Source: Afipia sp.
GTDB lineage: Bacteria; Pseudomonadota; Alphaproteobacteria; Rhizobiales; Xanthobacteraceae
Length of the DNA: 64,000 bases
NCBI GenBank assembly: GCA_016201045.1
Contig: JACQDM010000008.1
Span: 806,001-870,000 of the forward strand
Direction of reading: 5' to 3'
Part shown: piece by piece, positions 35,620-44,639 of the stretch
Layout of the letters: every line of letters begins with the position of its first letter
Position numbering within the stretch: position 1 is the first letter of the stretch
Made by a program: the position numbers and the translations under genes
The notes under the pieces: model-generated
What the model saw: only the letters and a program-made list of their open reading frames with translations
The model's database searches: none
What the model was told of the DNA's origin: nothing

Positions 35620-36710
35620 TCCGCGCTTTCGATGCGCTCACATTGCCGCTGTTGCGGCGGCTTGATCCCGAGGATGCGCATCGTCTGGCGCTTGGCGGAT
35701 TGCGGATGCTGCCGCCACGCAAAGCGCTGCCGGACGATCCAAAACTTGCAACGCGTGCATTCGGTCTGAATTTTCCGAACCCCATCGGCATGGCGGCGGG
35801 CTTCGACAAGAACGGCGAGGTGCCGGACGCCTTGCTGCGGCTTGGGTTTGGCTTCGTCGAAATCGGGTCGGTGACGCCGAAGCCGCAAGACGGTAATCCG
35901 CGACCGCGTTTATTCAGGCTCGAGGATGACTCAGGCGTCATCAACCGGATGGGCTTCAACAATGATGGCGCGGAAGCTGTGCTGCGGCGTCTTGCGGCGC
36001 GCGCGCGGCTCGGCGGCATCGTTGGTGTCAATGTCGGAGCCAATAAAGATTCGACCGATCGCACCGCCGATTACGTGCGGCTGATCGAATTGTTTGCGCC
36101 GGTGGCAAGTTACTTTACGATCAACGTGTCTTCCCCGAACACGCCGGGGCTTCGTAATCTTCAGCAATCGGCCGCGCTCGACGATCTTTTGGCGCGTGTC
36201 GTCGATGCGCGCGAGCGCGTGCGCAAGAATGCCGGAGATTCGCCGTTGCTTCTGAAAATCGCGCCCGACTTGACGCTGCAGGAATTGGATGACGTCGTTC
36301 ACATCGCCAGCTCGCGCCGCGTCGATGGGATGATCGTTGCCAACACCACGCTGTCACGGCCCGCGACATTGCGCGATCAGGTGCGCGCCAAGGAAGCCGG
36401 CGGATTATCGGGACGCCCGCTGTTGCGGCTCTCGACGCGCATGGTGGCGGAGACCTACGTGCGCAGCGAAGGTGCGTTTCCCTTGATCGGTGTCGGTGGC
36501 ATCGACACCGGAGGCGCTGCACTGATGAAGATTCGTGCAGGCGCAAGCCTGATCCAGCTTTATTCGGCGCTGGTCTATAAAGGTCTCGGCCTCATTGACG
36601 ATATCAAGGCCGACCTGCTCTCCACGCTCCGCCGGACCGGCCGCGATTCGCTGTCCGAGATCGTCGGCGCGGACGCGGCGACGATCACGGCAGAGCCTTG
36701 GCCGGATTAA
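35616..36710 (+). CDS. pyrD: Dihydroorotate dehydrogenase, class 2 (quinone)
   Basis: PyrD oxidises dihydroorotate to orotate in pyrimidine synthesis and passes electrons to quinone. The 364-residue protein starts with the class 2 membrane-association helices (LTLPLLRRLDPEDAHRLALG). NPIGMAAGFDKNGE and the active-site Ser in INVSSPNTPGLRNLQ follow, then VGGIDTGGAALMKIRAGASL for FMN phosphate. The start is GTG at 35616, overlapping the DUF952 stop. A 12-base direct repeat spans its stop codon. Confidence 0.95.
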   Translation: MIRAFDALTLPLLRRLDPEDAHRLALGGLRMLPPRKALPDDPKLATRAFGLNFPNPIGMAAGFDKNGEVPDALLRLGFGFVEIGSVTPKPQDGNPRPRLFRLEDDSGVINRMGFNNDGAEAVLRRLAARARLGGIVGVNVGANKDSTDRTADYVRLIELFAPVASYFTINVSSPNTPGLRNLQQSAALDDLLARVVDARERVRKNAGDSPLLLKIAPDLTLQELDDVVHIASSRRVDGMIVANTTLSRPATLRDQVRAKEAGGLSGRPLLRLSTRMVAETYVRSEGAFPLIGVGGIDTGGAALMKIRAGASLIQLYSALVYKGLGLIDDIKADLLSTLRRTGRDSLSEIVGADAATITAEPWPD

Positions 36711-36728
36711 AGATTTGCCGGATTAAAG
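36701..36728. repeat. Short direct repeat at the pyrD 3' end
   Basis: GCCGGATTAAAG occurs at 36701-36712 and again at 36717-36728, 16 bases apart. The first copy contains the pyrD stop TAA. It looks like a small local duplication and has no evident function. Confidence 0.6.
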
Positions 36729-37037
36729 TTAGCGGCGAGGCGATTGCGACTGAAATAGCCGCGATATCAGCCAGATCGGCACGACGATCACGGCACCGAG
36801 CAGGAAGTAGCGCCACACGCCGTTGATGAAATCGAAGCCGAGATTGTAGATCCAGTCGAACAGCCGGCGGATGCTGTAGAGGATATTCCACGGATCGAAG
36901 CCGATCGCGGCTAGAACAACGCCGACGAGGATCGACAACAGCACCAGACGCAACGCGACTGCCAATGGCGAACCCCCGAGAAAGCGCGACAGGCCGTCGG
37001 TGTTTCTGGCTGGCAATTCTCTGACGTCGTCCGGCAT
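36729..37037 (-). CDS. Small membrane protein, DUF6460-like
   Basis: The 102-residue protein has two hydrophobic segments (LAVALRLVLLSILVGVVLAA and YFLLGAVIVVPIWLISRLF) around a conserved FDPWNILYSIRRLFDWIYN. It matches a small rhizobial membrane family of unknown function. The ATG at 37037 is chosen because GGGAG lies seven bases upstream; a start at 37082 is in frame. It converges with pyrD. Confidence 0.75.
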   Translation of the reverse strand: MPDDVRELPARNTDGLSRFLGGSPLAVALRLVLLSILVGVVLAAIGFDPWNILYSIRRLFDWIYNLGFDFINGVWRYFLLGAVIVVPIWLISRLFQSQSPRR

Positions 37038-37104
37038 CGTTGTCTCCCGAATGGCTCCGTGCGGAAGCACGTTAGCACGCACATGGGGAACCGTCTCGCC
37101 GGCG

Positions 37105-37392
37105 TCAATGGCTGTCGACAGCCTCAGGCGAGGGTTTTGTGCTGTCGGAGATTAACATTCGTTCAAGTGTTTCCAGCCGGTCCGCGTCGCGCGGTGGCTT
37201 GTCCCAGCGCAAGCGGCTGATCCGGGGAAAGCGCATCGCGACACCGGATTTGTGCCGCGCGTAATCAGCGCGCGCTCCACCGGCCGCACCGGGTCGATGT
37301 GAAAGGCAACGGGCTTGCTGAAGCCCGGCAGCAACCGGCTTGAGAATGTCTTGCGGACGCATGGTGGATATATAATCGTCCTTGCGCGCCAT
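37105..37392 (-). pseudogene. Remnant of an ATP-dependent DNA ligase gene (3' end)
   Basis: From 37260 downward, the minus strand encodes RHKSGVAMRFPRISRLRWDK followed by ADRLETLERML. This is the usual C-terminal end of the ATP-dependent DNA ligase that travels with a DEXH helicase, a phosphoesterase and an MBL exonuclease. The rest of the ligase (about 480 residues) is missing, and the frame upstream to 37392 shows no ligase motifs. The helicase and phosphoesterase partners are intact at 39945-43240. A deletion that removed the ligase body and possibly the exonuclease explains this. The upstream junction is unresolved. Confidence 0.7.
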
Positions 37393-37427
37393 TCGAGTCC
37401 GGCGGGCGCTGGGACGCGGTCGCCGTT

Positions 37428-38351
37428 ATGGCCATTACTTTGTTTCTGTCATCTGGAAACCTCATTGCCGATCGCCGCTACGATTTCGGCCGCGATTTGC
37501 AGTTGCGCGGCGATCTTGCGGGCGCGGCCGATCTGATGGCGCAGGCGGTGGAACTCGAGCCGGGATTTGCCTCCGCCTGGTTTTCGCTCGGGGATTTGCG
37601 CGAGCAACTTGGAGAGCGTGATGCGGCGATTTCCGCCTATCGCCGCGCGCAGGAGGCAGATCTCGACGATCGTCACGGCGCGAAACTACGGCTGATGCGT
37701 CTCGGCGATGAAAGGATGTCGGATATGCCGCCGGGCTATGTGCGCGCGTTGTTCGATCAATACGCGCCGAAGTTCGACAAGACTCTGGTCAACGATCTGG
37801 ATTATCGCGGCCCGGAAATTCTGTTGAAGGCGGTGCTTGCAGCGCGGCACGCGGCGAAACTGCCGGCACATTTCAAGTGCGCGATCGATCTTGGCTGCGG
37901 GACCGGATTGGCCGCGCGTGAATTTGGTTCATTGGTGGATGAGTTCATCGGCATCGACCTGTCCCCCGGCATGATCAAGCAAGCGCGGAAGACCGGCCTC
38001 TACGCGCGCCTTGAAGTGAACGATATGGTTCGCGGCCTGCAAGCCGAAGCCGACGACAGCGCAAACCTAATTTTGGCGGCCGATGCCGTTGTATACGTCC
38101 CAGATATTGCGCCTCTCGCAGTTGAGGCTGCTCGCGTGCTCAAACCGCAAGGATTGCTGGCATTCACCGTCGAAACGCACGATGGTGAAGGCGTTATTCT
38201 CGGCCAGTCACTGCGTTATGCGCATAGTGCCGATTATCTTCGCGATGTTATGACAAAATCAAAACTAAGAGTTTGCGCAATCGCCCCTGCATCGACGCGC
38301 CTTGAAGCCGGCGAACCCGTGCCCGGTCTTGTCGTCACAGCAAGCAAATAA
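37428..38351 (+). CDS. TPR-containing class I SAM-dependent methyltransferase
   Basis: The 307-residue protein joins two N-terminal tetratricopeptide units (LMAQAVELEPGFASAWFSLG and REQLGERDAAISAYRRAQEA) to a methyltransferase domain. The latter shows the SAM-binding glycine motif CAIDLGCGTGLAAREF, the acidic post-I residue in IGIDLSPGMIKQAR and motif II in NLILAADAVVYV. The TPR part probably recruits a protein substrate. It starts 36 bases from the ligase remnant, on the opposite strand. Confidence 0.88.
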   Translation: MAITLFLSSGNLIADRRYDFGRDLQLRGDLAGAADLMAQAVELEPGFASAWFSLGDLREQLGERDAAISAYRRAQEADLDDRHGAKLRLMRLGDERMSDMPPGYVRALFDQYAPKFDKTLVNDLDYRGPEILLKAVLAARHAAKLPAHFKCAIDLGCGTGLAAREFGSLVDEFIGIDLSPGMIKQARKTGLYARLEVNDMVRGLQAEADDSANLILAADAVVYVPDIAPLAVEAARVLKPQGLLAFTVETHDGEGVILGQSLRYAHSADYLRDVMTKSKLRVCAIAPASTRLEAGEPVPGLVVTASK

Positions 38352-38358
38352 TGTGCGC

Positions 38359-39801
38359 TCAGAACTTGGCGGCGACCGGGGCGTCGAAACGATAATTCAC
38401 GCCGGTCCGAAACAGGTGATTCTGCTCGTTGGTCGTGAGCGTATGCGGAACGCCATTGAGGCTATAGCTGTCGGAACTGTTGCCGAGATCCATGTAGAGA
38501 TACTCGGTCTTGACCGTCCATCGGCCCGGCGTGAACCAGTCGAACATTTCGAGCGGCGTTTCGATGCCCGCGCCAGCGGCATAACCCGCGCGTACATTTG
38601 CGACGGTGGCCGTGCCGTTGATGCCGAGCGCGACAATGTTTTCGGTGACGCGCGTTCTGACGCCGCCATAGGCGACGCCGCCCGTCGCATAGAACAATGT
38701 CGGACCGACGCCGTAACCAACGCGTCCGCGCGTCGTGCCAAACCATTGCAGCCGTTGTCTGAAGCTGGCGAGGCTTCCTGCCACGCATGTTTCAAGACAG
38801 CTGCGGTCGGCGATTTGTGTCGATCCCTGAAAATCGCTTTCGAGGCCGTACACCCAGTTACCCGATTGCCAGTTGTAGCCAGCTTGCAGACCGCCGGTGA
38901 ATCCGCGTGGCGCTAGATCGAGGCTGTTGTTGAAGCCTGCGCCGACAATGCTGTGCACAGTTTCGTCGCGCGCGATTCCGGAGCCGCCGTTGGCGCCAGC
39001 ATAAAGACCGCGCCAGTTTGCAGCAGGCATCGCCGCATAAATCGCGCGGGGGCCGCCGAAGCGATAGTTCGCGCCGGCACGGAAAACGTTTTCGCGCACT
39101 TCGGTCCCTAAAACATGAGGGGTACCGCCGAGCGTGAAGCTGTCGGCCGTGTTTCCAAGATCGATGTAGAGATATTCGATCTTCGCCGTCCAGTTTCCGC
39201 CGATGGCTGCTTCGAGTCCGCTGCCGAGCACATAGCCGGTCTTGGTGCGATTGAACGCGACGCTGCCTGCGGGCGCACCTCCAAGCACTTCGGCGTCACT
39301 GGTGCGGACGCCGCCATAGGCGAAACCGCCCGTGACATAGTTCAGGATCGGTCCGGTCGCGTAGCCGATACGTCCGCGAACGGTGCCGAACCAAGACAAA
39401 TCCTGACTGATGGTCGCGCCGTTCACGCCATTGCAGGTGAGAATGCAGTTGACGTGCTTCTCGTTGCTGATGCCCTGAATGTCGGCTTCCGCGCCAATCA
39501 CCCAATCGCCGAGTTGATGGTTGTAACCGACCTGGAAACCGCCAAGCGCGCCGGCCGAGGCGAGGTTGAATGTTTCGGCGGATGGAAAGCCGGGAATGCT
39601 GAGAGCCGAGGCCCCTTCGCCGCCGACCGCGACACCAGCGTTCACGCCGACGTAGCCACCAGTCCAATCGAAGATCACCGCAGCCGGCGGCGCCTTGGTG
39701 TAGACGCGTGCGGGTAAATCGGTTGCGTGCGCGAACGCAGCGCTGCCGGCCCATGCCGCAGCGACCACCGAGATTTTCAGGAGATTTTGGGAATCCCGCA
39801 T
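38359..39801 (-). CDS. Outer-membrane beta-barrel protein with two tandem barrel units
   Basis: The 480-residue protein has a signal peptide (LLKISVVAAAWAGSAAFAHA) and two homologous halves, each like a complete eight-strand OmpA-type rhizobial porin-like barrel. Repeated landmarks are FGTVRGRIGYATGP and FGTTRGRVGYGVGP, VTGGFAYGGVRT and ATGGVAYGGVRT, and KIEYLYIDLGNTADS and KTEYLYMDLGNSSDS. Each half ends in GANYRFGG or GVNYRFDA. The final residue is Phe, as needed for BAM recognition. Only the second half ends the chain. Function is unknown. Confidence 0.9.
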   Translation of the reverse strand: MRDSQNLLKISVVAAAWAGSAAFAHATDLPARVYTKAPPAAVIFDWTGGYVGVNAGVAVGGEGASALSIPGFPSAETFNLASAGALGGFQVGYNHQLGDWVIGAEADIQGISNEKHVNCILTCNGVNGATISQDLSWFGTVRGRIGYATGPILNYVTGGFAYGGVRTSDAEVLGGAPAGSVAFNRTKTGYVLGSGLEAAIGGNWTAKIEYLYIDLGNTADSFTLGGTPHVLGTEVRENVFRAGANYRFGGPRAIYAAMPAANWRGLYAGANGGSGIARDETVHSIVGAGFNNSLDLAPRGFTGGLQAGYNWQSGNWVYGLESDFQGSTQIADRSCLETCVAGSLASFRQRLQWFGTTRGRVGYGVGPTLFYATGGVAYGGVRTRVTENIVALGINGTATVANVRAGYAAGAGIETPLEMFDWFTPGRWTVKTEYLYMDLGNSSDSYSLNGVPHTLTTNEQNHLFRTGVNYRFDAPVAAKF

Positions 39802-39944
39802 TGCGTCAGATACCTAGCGGCTTTGGATGAGGACGTCTGTGGCGAGGCGGTCACACCTGAGCCAAATTGCCGCAGATTGGTGGCTAACTGGCCGAAAAAA
39901 CCCGGTTTTTCACAACCCTCGACCGCGCGGAGGCGGCGGCTTAC

Positions 39945-42506
39945 TTGTCATCCGTGGACGCCCCGAATCCGTCTCAGAAGCTATTGCCGGACATTTTTCT
40001 GCGCTGGTTCGCCGAGCGCGGCTGGGCTGCGCGCGTCCATCAATACGCTCTGCTTGAGAAGGCCCGCGATCATCGCTCGGCACTTCTGATTGCGCCGACT
40101 GGAGCCGGCAAGACGCTGGCCGGATTTCTGCCGACGCTGGTCGAGCTAAGCGAGCGCCAGTCTTCACGCGGCAAGTCCAGTTCTTCCGGTCGTGGGGTAA
40201 CGCGCAGCAGCGGATTGCACACGCTTTATATATCGCCGCTCAAGGCGCTCGCCGTCGATATCGCGCGCAATCTCGATCGGCCCATCGCGGATATGAAACT
40301 GCCGATCCGGGTCGAGACGCGCACCGGAGATACTCCGGTCTCGCGCCGCCAACGGCAGCGGAAATATCCGCCCGACATTATGCTCACGACACCCGAACAG
40401 CTCGCGCTGCTGCTGTCGTCCGATGATGCGCCGTATTTGTTTTCATCGCTGAAGCGAATCGTGCTGGACGAATTGCACGCGCTGGTGACGTCGAAGCGTG
40501 GCGATCTGTTGTCGCTTGGATTGGCGCGACTCTGGCAGCTTGCCCCGAATGTTACGACAACGGGTTTGTCGGCGACGGTCGCGTTCCCCGACGATCTGCG
40601 ACGCTATCTTGTCCCGCAATCGCTTACTGCCGAAAATCTCGCTGACCTCGTCATCGCCGATGCAGGCGCGGCTCCTATCGTTGAGATGCTCGACACCAAG
40701 GAGCGTCTGCCGTGGGCTGGGCACATGGCACGTCATGCGCTTGGCGAGATTTACGATCTCATCAAGCGCAACAAGACGTCGCTGATTTTCGTCAATACAC
40801 GCGCGCAGGCCGAGATGCTGTTTCAGGATCTGTGGCGCATGAACGACGACAACCTCGCGATCGCGTTGCATCACGGCTCGCTTGATGTCGCGCAGCGGCG
40901 CAAAGTCGAAGATGCGATGGCGGCAGGTAAATTGCGCGGCGTGGTCTGCACCTCGTCGCTCGATCTCGGCATCGACTGGGGCGACATCGATCTCGTCATC
41001 ACGGTCGGCGCGCCGAAGGGTGCATCGCGGCTCATGCAGCGTATCGGCCGCGCCAATCATCGTCTCGATGAACCGTCGCGCGCGGTGATGGTGCCGGCGA
41101 ATCGATTCGAGGTTCTGGAATGCAAGGCGGCGATTGATGCTGTCGCGGAAAATGCACAGGACACCCCGGCGCAACGCACCGGATCGCTCGACGTGCTCGC
41201 GCAGCACGTTCTGGGACGCGCCTGTGGCGAACCATTTCTCGCGGACGAGCTTTACAGCGAAATTCTCAGTGCTGCGCCATATGCAAGACTTACGCGGGAG
41301 GATTTCAACGACACAATCGACTTCGTCGCGACCGGCGGCTATGCGCTGAAGACCTACGAGCGCTTCGCAAAGATCAAGCAGGACAAGACCGCCCGTTGGC
41401 GCGTCGCCAATCCTCGCGTCCGGCAGAGCTATCGATTGAATGTCGGCACCATCGTTGAAGAGCCGATGCTGAAGGTTAAACTGGTGCGGAACCGGAGTAA
41501 GTCGTCAGGCTTGACCGGCGCGATTGCGCGTGGCGGGCGCATGCTTGGACAGATCGAGGAATATTTCATCGAAGGATTGGTGCCGAACGACACATTTGTC
41601 TTCGGGGGTGAAGTCGTGCGTTACGAAGCGCTGATGGAGGATGAAGTCTACGTCTCGCGCACAAACGACGCCAACGCCAAGGTGCCGTCCTACATGGGCG
41701 GGAAATTTCCGCTCTCAACGTATCTTGCGGAACGTGTGAGACTGCTGCTTGCGGATCGCCGTGCATGGAAAGGGCTGCCCGACCAGGTTCGGGAATGGTT
41801 GTCCTATCAGGCTGATTTCTCGCGCGTGCCGGATCCGCGCGAACTGGTCGTCGAAACATTTCCGCGCTCGAACAAGTTTTATCTCGTTTGCTACCCGTTC
41901 GAGGGACGGCTCGCGCATCAGACACTTGGCATGCTTCTGACGCGCAGACTAGAACGCGCCCGTGCCAAGCCGCTCGGGTTCGTTGCCAACGAGTATGCGC
42001 TTGCGGTGTGGGGATTAGGCGACGTGTCGTCGATGATCCGAAGCGGCCGGCTCGATCTTGCCGCGCTGTTCGATCCCGACATGCTCGGCGACGATCTCGA
42101 AGCCTGGCTCGCGGAATCGGCGCTAATGAAGCGGACGTTCAGAACCTGCGCGGTGATTTCAGGATTGATTCCGCGGCGCTTTACGGGCGAGGAGAAATCG
42201 CGCCGCCAGGTTCTGTTCTCCACGGATCTTGTCTACGACGTTCTGCGCAAGCATCAGCCCGATCATGTTTTGCTCCGTGCCGCGCGAGCAGATGCCGCAA
42301 CAGGTCTGCTTGATATTCGCCGATTGAGCGATATGCTGTTCCGAATCAAAGGCCGAATCACGCACAAGGAACTCGAACGCGTTTCTCCGCTCGCCGTTCC
42401 GGTGATGCTGGAAATCGGCCGCGAAGCAGTCTATGGCGAGGCCTCGGACGAATTGTTGGCGGAAGCCGCCGATGAACTCGTCAAGGAAGCGATGGCGAAG
42501 AACTAG
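39945..42506 (+). CDS. Ligase-associated DEXH-box DNA helicase (Lhr type)
   Basis: The 853-residue helicase has Walker A APTGAGKT near residue 50, the DELH box near 175, motif III GLSATVA, and motif VI QRIGRANH. A long Lhr-specific C-terminal part follows (LAEYFIEGLVPNDTF-like core and a winged helix). The family is encoded beside an ATP-dependent DNA ligase, a phosphoesterase and an MBL exonuclease in DNA-damage operons. The start is TTG at 39945 behind GGAGG; a GTG at 39954 is possible. Here the phosphoesterase follows at 42518, but the ligase is only a remnant at 37105-37392. Confidence 0.93.
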   Translation: MSSVDAPNPSQKLLPDIFLRWFAERGWAARVHQYALLEKARDHRSALLIAPTGAGKTLAGFLPTLVELSERQSSRGKSSSSGRGVTRSSGLHTLYISPLKALAVDIARNLDRPIADMKLPIRVETRTGDTPVSRRQRQRKYPPDIMLTTPEQLALLLSSDDAPYLFSSLKRIVLDELHALVTSKRGDLLSLGLARLWQLAPNVTTTGLSATVAFPDDLRRYLVPQSLTAENLADLVIADAGAAPIVEMLDTKERLPWAGHMARHALGEIYDLIKRNKTSLIFVNTRAQAEMLFQDLWRMNDDNLAIALHHGSLDVAQRRKVEDAMAAGKLRGVVCTSSLDLGIDWGDIDLVITVGAPKGASRLMQRIGRANHRLDEPSRAVMVPANRFEVLECKAAIDAVAENAQDTPAQRTGSLDVLAQHVLGRACGEPFLADELYSEILSAAPYARLTREDFNDTIDFVATGGYALKTYERFAKIKQDKTARWRVANPRVRQSYRLNVGTIVEEPMLKVKLVRNRSKSSGLTGAIARGGRMLGQIEEYFIEGLVPNDTFVFGGEVVRYEALMEDEVYVSRTNDANAKVPSYMGGKFPLSTYLAERVRLLLADRRAWKGLPDQVREWLSYQADFSRVPDPRELVVETFPRSNKFYLVCYPFEGRLAHQTLGMLLTRRLERARAKPLGFVANEYALAVWGLGDVSSMIRSGRLDLAALFDPDMLGDDLEAWLAESALMKRTFRTCAVISGLIPRRFTGEEKSRRQVLFSTDLVYDVLRKHQPDHVLLRAARADAATGLLDIRRLSDMLFRIKGRITHKELERVSPLAVPVMLEIGREAVYGEASDELLAEAADELVKEAMAKN

Positions 42507-42517
42507 CGGGACAGACA

Positions 42518-43240
42518 GTGACGGCCGAAGCCCAATGCGATAACGAATTCGAAGCGGCCGCGCTTTCAGGCCGGACATCAGCCATCAGCATTCTTGGAAT
42601 CGATTTCACCGCCGATCTGTCGGGCGCGCTCTATTGGGATGATGCGCGGCTTCTGGTGGTTTCCGATCTGCATCTGGAAAAGGGATCGAGCTTCGCTGAA
42701 CGCGGCGTGCTGCTGCCGCCCTACGACACGCCGGCGACACTGATGCGGCTTGGCGAGGTGATAGCCCGGCATAATCCGCGCATGGTGATCGCGCTCGGTG
42801 ACAGCTTCCATGACCGCGAAGCTCATGCGCGTCTGTCTCAGCAAGACAGCGATGTCATCACAGCTTTGCAGGCCGGCCGCGACTGTGTCTGGATTTCCGG
42901 CAATCACGACCCCGAATTGCCGCGCGATATCGGCGGCGTCTTCGCCGAAGAACTCGCAATCGGTTCGGTTGTTTTCCGGCATGAGCCCACGGGCGCTCTT
43001 GGAGAAATTGCGGGCCATCTACATCCGAAGGCACGGGTTTCGGGGCGCGGGCGTTCGATCGAGCGGCGATGTTTCGCGAGTGATGGCGAACGCGCGGTGA
43101 TGCCGGCATTCGGCGCCTATACCGGCGGCTTGAGCATTCGCGACGCAGCGTTCGATGCGATTTTCCGCGCGCTCGATTTTACGGCTCACGTGCTGGGAGA
43201 TCGAAGCGTCCACGCGATTTCCGCAGCACGCTGCTCTTAA
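42518..43240 (+). CDS. pdeM: Ligase-associated metallophosphoesterase PdeM
   Basis: The 240-residue protein is a calcineurin-like phosphoesterase with its metal motifs in order: VVSDLHLEKG, ALGDSFHD and SGNHDPELP, then a His-containing GHLHPKARV. Members called PdeM accompany the Lhr-type helicase and ATP-dependent ligase and are thought to process DNA ends. The GTG at 42518 is eleven bases after the helicase stop, so they form one operon. Biochemical activity is inferred from the family. Confidence 0.92.
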   Translation: MTAEAQCDNEFEAAALSGRTSAISILGIDFTADLSGALYWDDARLLVVSDLHLEKGSSFAERGVLLPPYDTPATLMRLGEVIARHNPRMVIALGDSFHDREAHARLSQQDSDVITALQAGRDCVWISGNHDPELPRDIGGVFAEELAIGSVVFRHEPTGALGEIAGHLHPKARVSGRGRSIERRCFASDGERAVMPAFGAYTGGLSIRDAAFDAIFRALDFTAHVLGDRSVHAISAARCS

Positions 43241-43296
43241 TTGTTGAAGCGGAACCGAAGCGGGCTCAATCTGTTGCCAAGGGCTGCGGGGAAGTC

Positions 43297-44634
43297 ATGG
43301 CGCGCCACAGGAAAACGGATCACCGCAAGAAGGCCAGTAAGGCGCAAGCCTCAACCGTTGCAAAGCGTCAAGATCCCCTAGGCTTTCGCAGCGTTCTGAA
43401 AGCCCTCGGCCCCGGTCTCATCACTGGCGCATCCGACGATGATCCCTCCGGCATCGGTACCTACAGCCAAGCCGGCGCGCAGCTTGGATACGGCATCGGC
43501 TGGACGATGCTGTTCACGTTTCCATTGATGGTTGCGATCCAGGAGATATCCGGAAGGATCGGACGCATCACCGGCCAGGGTATCGCAGGAAACGTCTGCC
43601 GCCATTATTCGCCGCTCGTGCTGAATTTCATTGTCGCGCTGCTGTTCATCGCCAACACGATCAACATTGCCGCCGACCTCGCTGCCATGGGGGACGCGCT
43701 CAAACTTCTGATCGGCGGACCGGGTATCGTCTACGTGCTTGTGTTCGGCATCGCGTCGGTCATCGCCGAAATCTATTTTGACTACGCGCGATACAGCAAA
43801 ATCCTGAAGTGGCTGACGCTGAGCCTGTTTGCTTACGTCGCGGCCTTGTTTTTCGCGAAAGTCTCGTGGGGCGAAGCAGCGCGCGGAATTGTCGTTCCGC
43901 ACATTCAATGGACTTCCGCATTTTTAACGACGCTTGTCGCGATTCTCGGCACCACCATCTCGCCCTATCTGTTTTTCTGGCAGGCCTCGCAGGAGGCCGA
44001 AGACCAGCGCGTGGATGCCAAGAAGAAGCCGCTCGCCGAAAAGCATTACGGCGCTGAAAAGGAGTTCCATCGCATCCGAGTTGACACTGTCGTCGGCATG
44101 GCGTTTTCGAATCTGATCGCGGTGTCGATCATGGTGACGGCGGCGGCAACGCTCAATGCAACGGGCAGAACCGATATCGAAACGTCTGCGCAGGCTGCGG
44201 AAGCCTTGCGCCCCGTCGCGGGCGCATTCGCGGAATTCATTTTTGCGCTCGGCATCATCGGTACGGGTCTGCTTGCGGTGCCGGTGCTTGCGGGTTCAGC
44301 GGCTTACGCGATCGGTGAAGGCCGCAAATGGACGGTGGGACTCGCACGCAAGCCGCGCGAGGCGGTGTCGTTCTATGCCGTGCTCGCATTGTCGGCGGGG
44401 ATCGGCATTCTTTTGAATTTCACGCCGATCAGCCCGATCTCCGCGCTCTACTGGAGCGCTGTCATCAATGGCGTGCTGGCGATTCCGGTGATGATCCTGA
44501 TGATGTTCATGGCGCGCCGCCACGATGTCATGGACAAGTTTGTGATCGGAGGGCCGCTTTATTGGTTGGGCTGGCTTTCGACGGCGGCGATGGCCGTTTG
44601 CGTTGTTGCGATGTTCGCCGGGTTTTTTCTGTAG
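43297..44634 (+). CDS. Nramp-related divalent metal transporter (non-canonical)
   Basis: The 445-residue protein has eleven hydrophobic helices and Nramp architecture. The two metal-site motifs depart from the manganese/iron form. Helix 1 reads GASDDDPSGIGTYSQAGAQ (about residue 48), with DPSG instead of DPGN. Helix 6 reads TTISPYLFFWQASQEAED (about residue 220), without the usual Met-Pro-His. Similar changes occur in Nramp-related magnesium transporters. A basic, low-complexity N-terminus precedes the first helix. Substrate is uncertain. Confidence 0.85.
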   Translation: MARHRKTDHRKKASKAQASTVAKRQDPLGFRSVLKALGPGLITGASDDDPSGIGTYSQAGAQLGYGIGWTMLFTFPLMVAIQEISGRIGRITGQGIAGNVCRHYSPLVLNFIVALLFIANTINIAADLAAMGDALKLLIGGPGIVYVLVFGIASVIAEIYFDYARYSKILKWLTLSLFAYVAALFFAKVSWGEAARGIVVPHIQWTSAFLTTLVAILGTTISPYLFFWQASQEAEDQRVDAKKKPLAEKHYGAEKEFHRIRVDTVVGMAFSNLIAVSIMVTAAATLNATGRTDIETSAQAAEALRPVAGAFAEFIFALGIIGTGLLAVPVLAGSAAYAIGEGRKWTVGLARKPREAVSFYAVLALSAGIGILLNFTPISPISALYWSAVINGVLAIPVMILMMFMARRHDVMDKFVIGGPLYWLGWLSTAAMAVCVVAMFAGFFL

Positions 44635-44639
44635 CGCGA

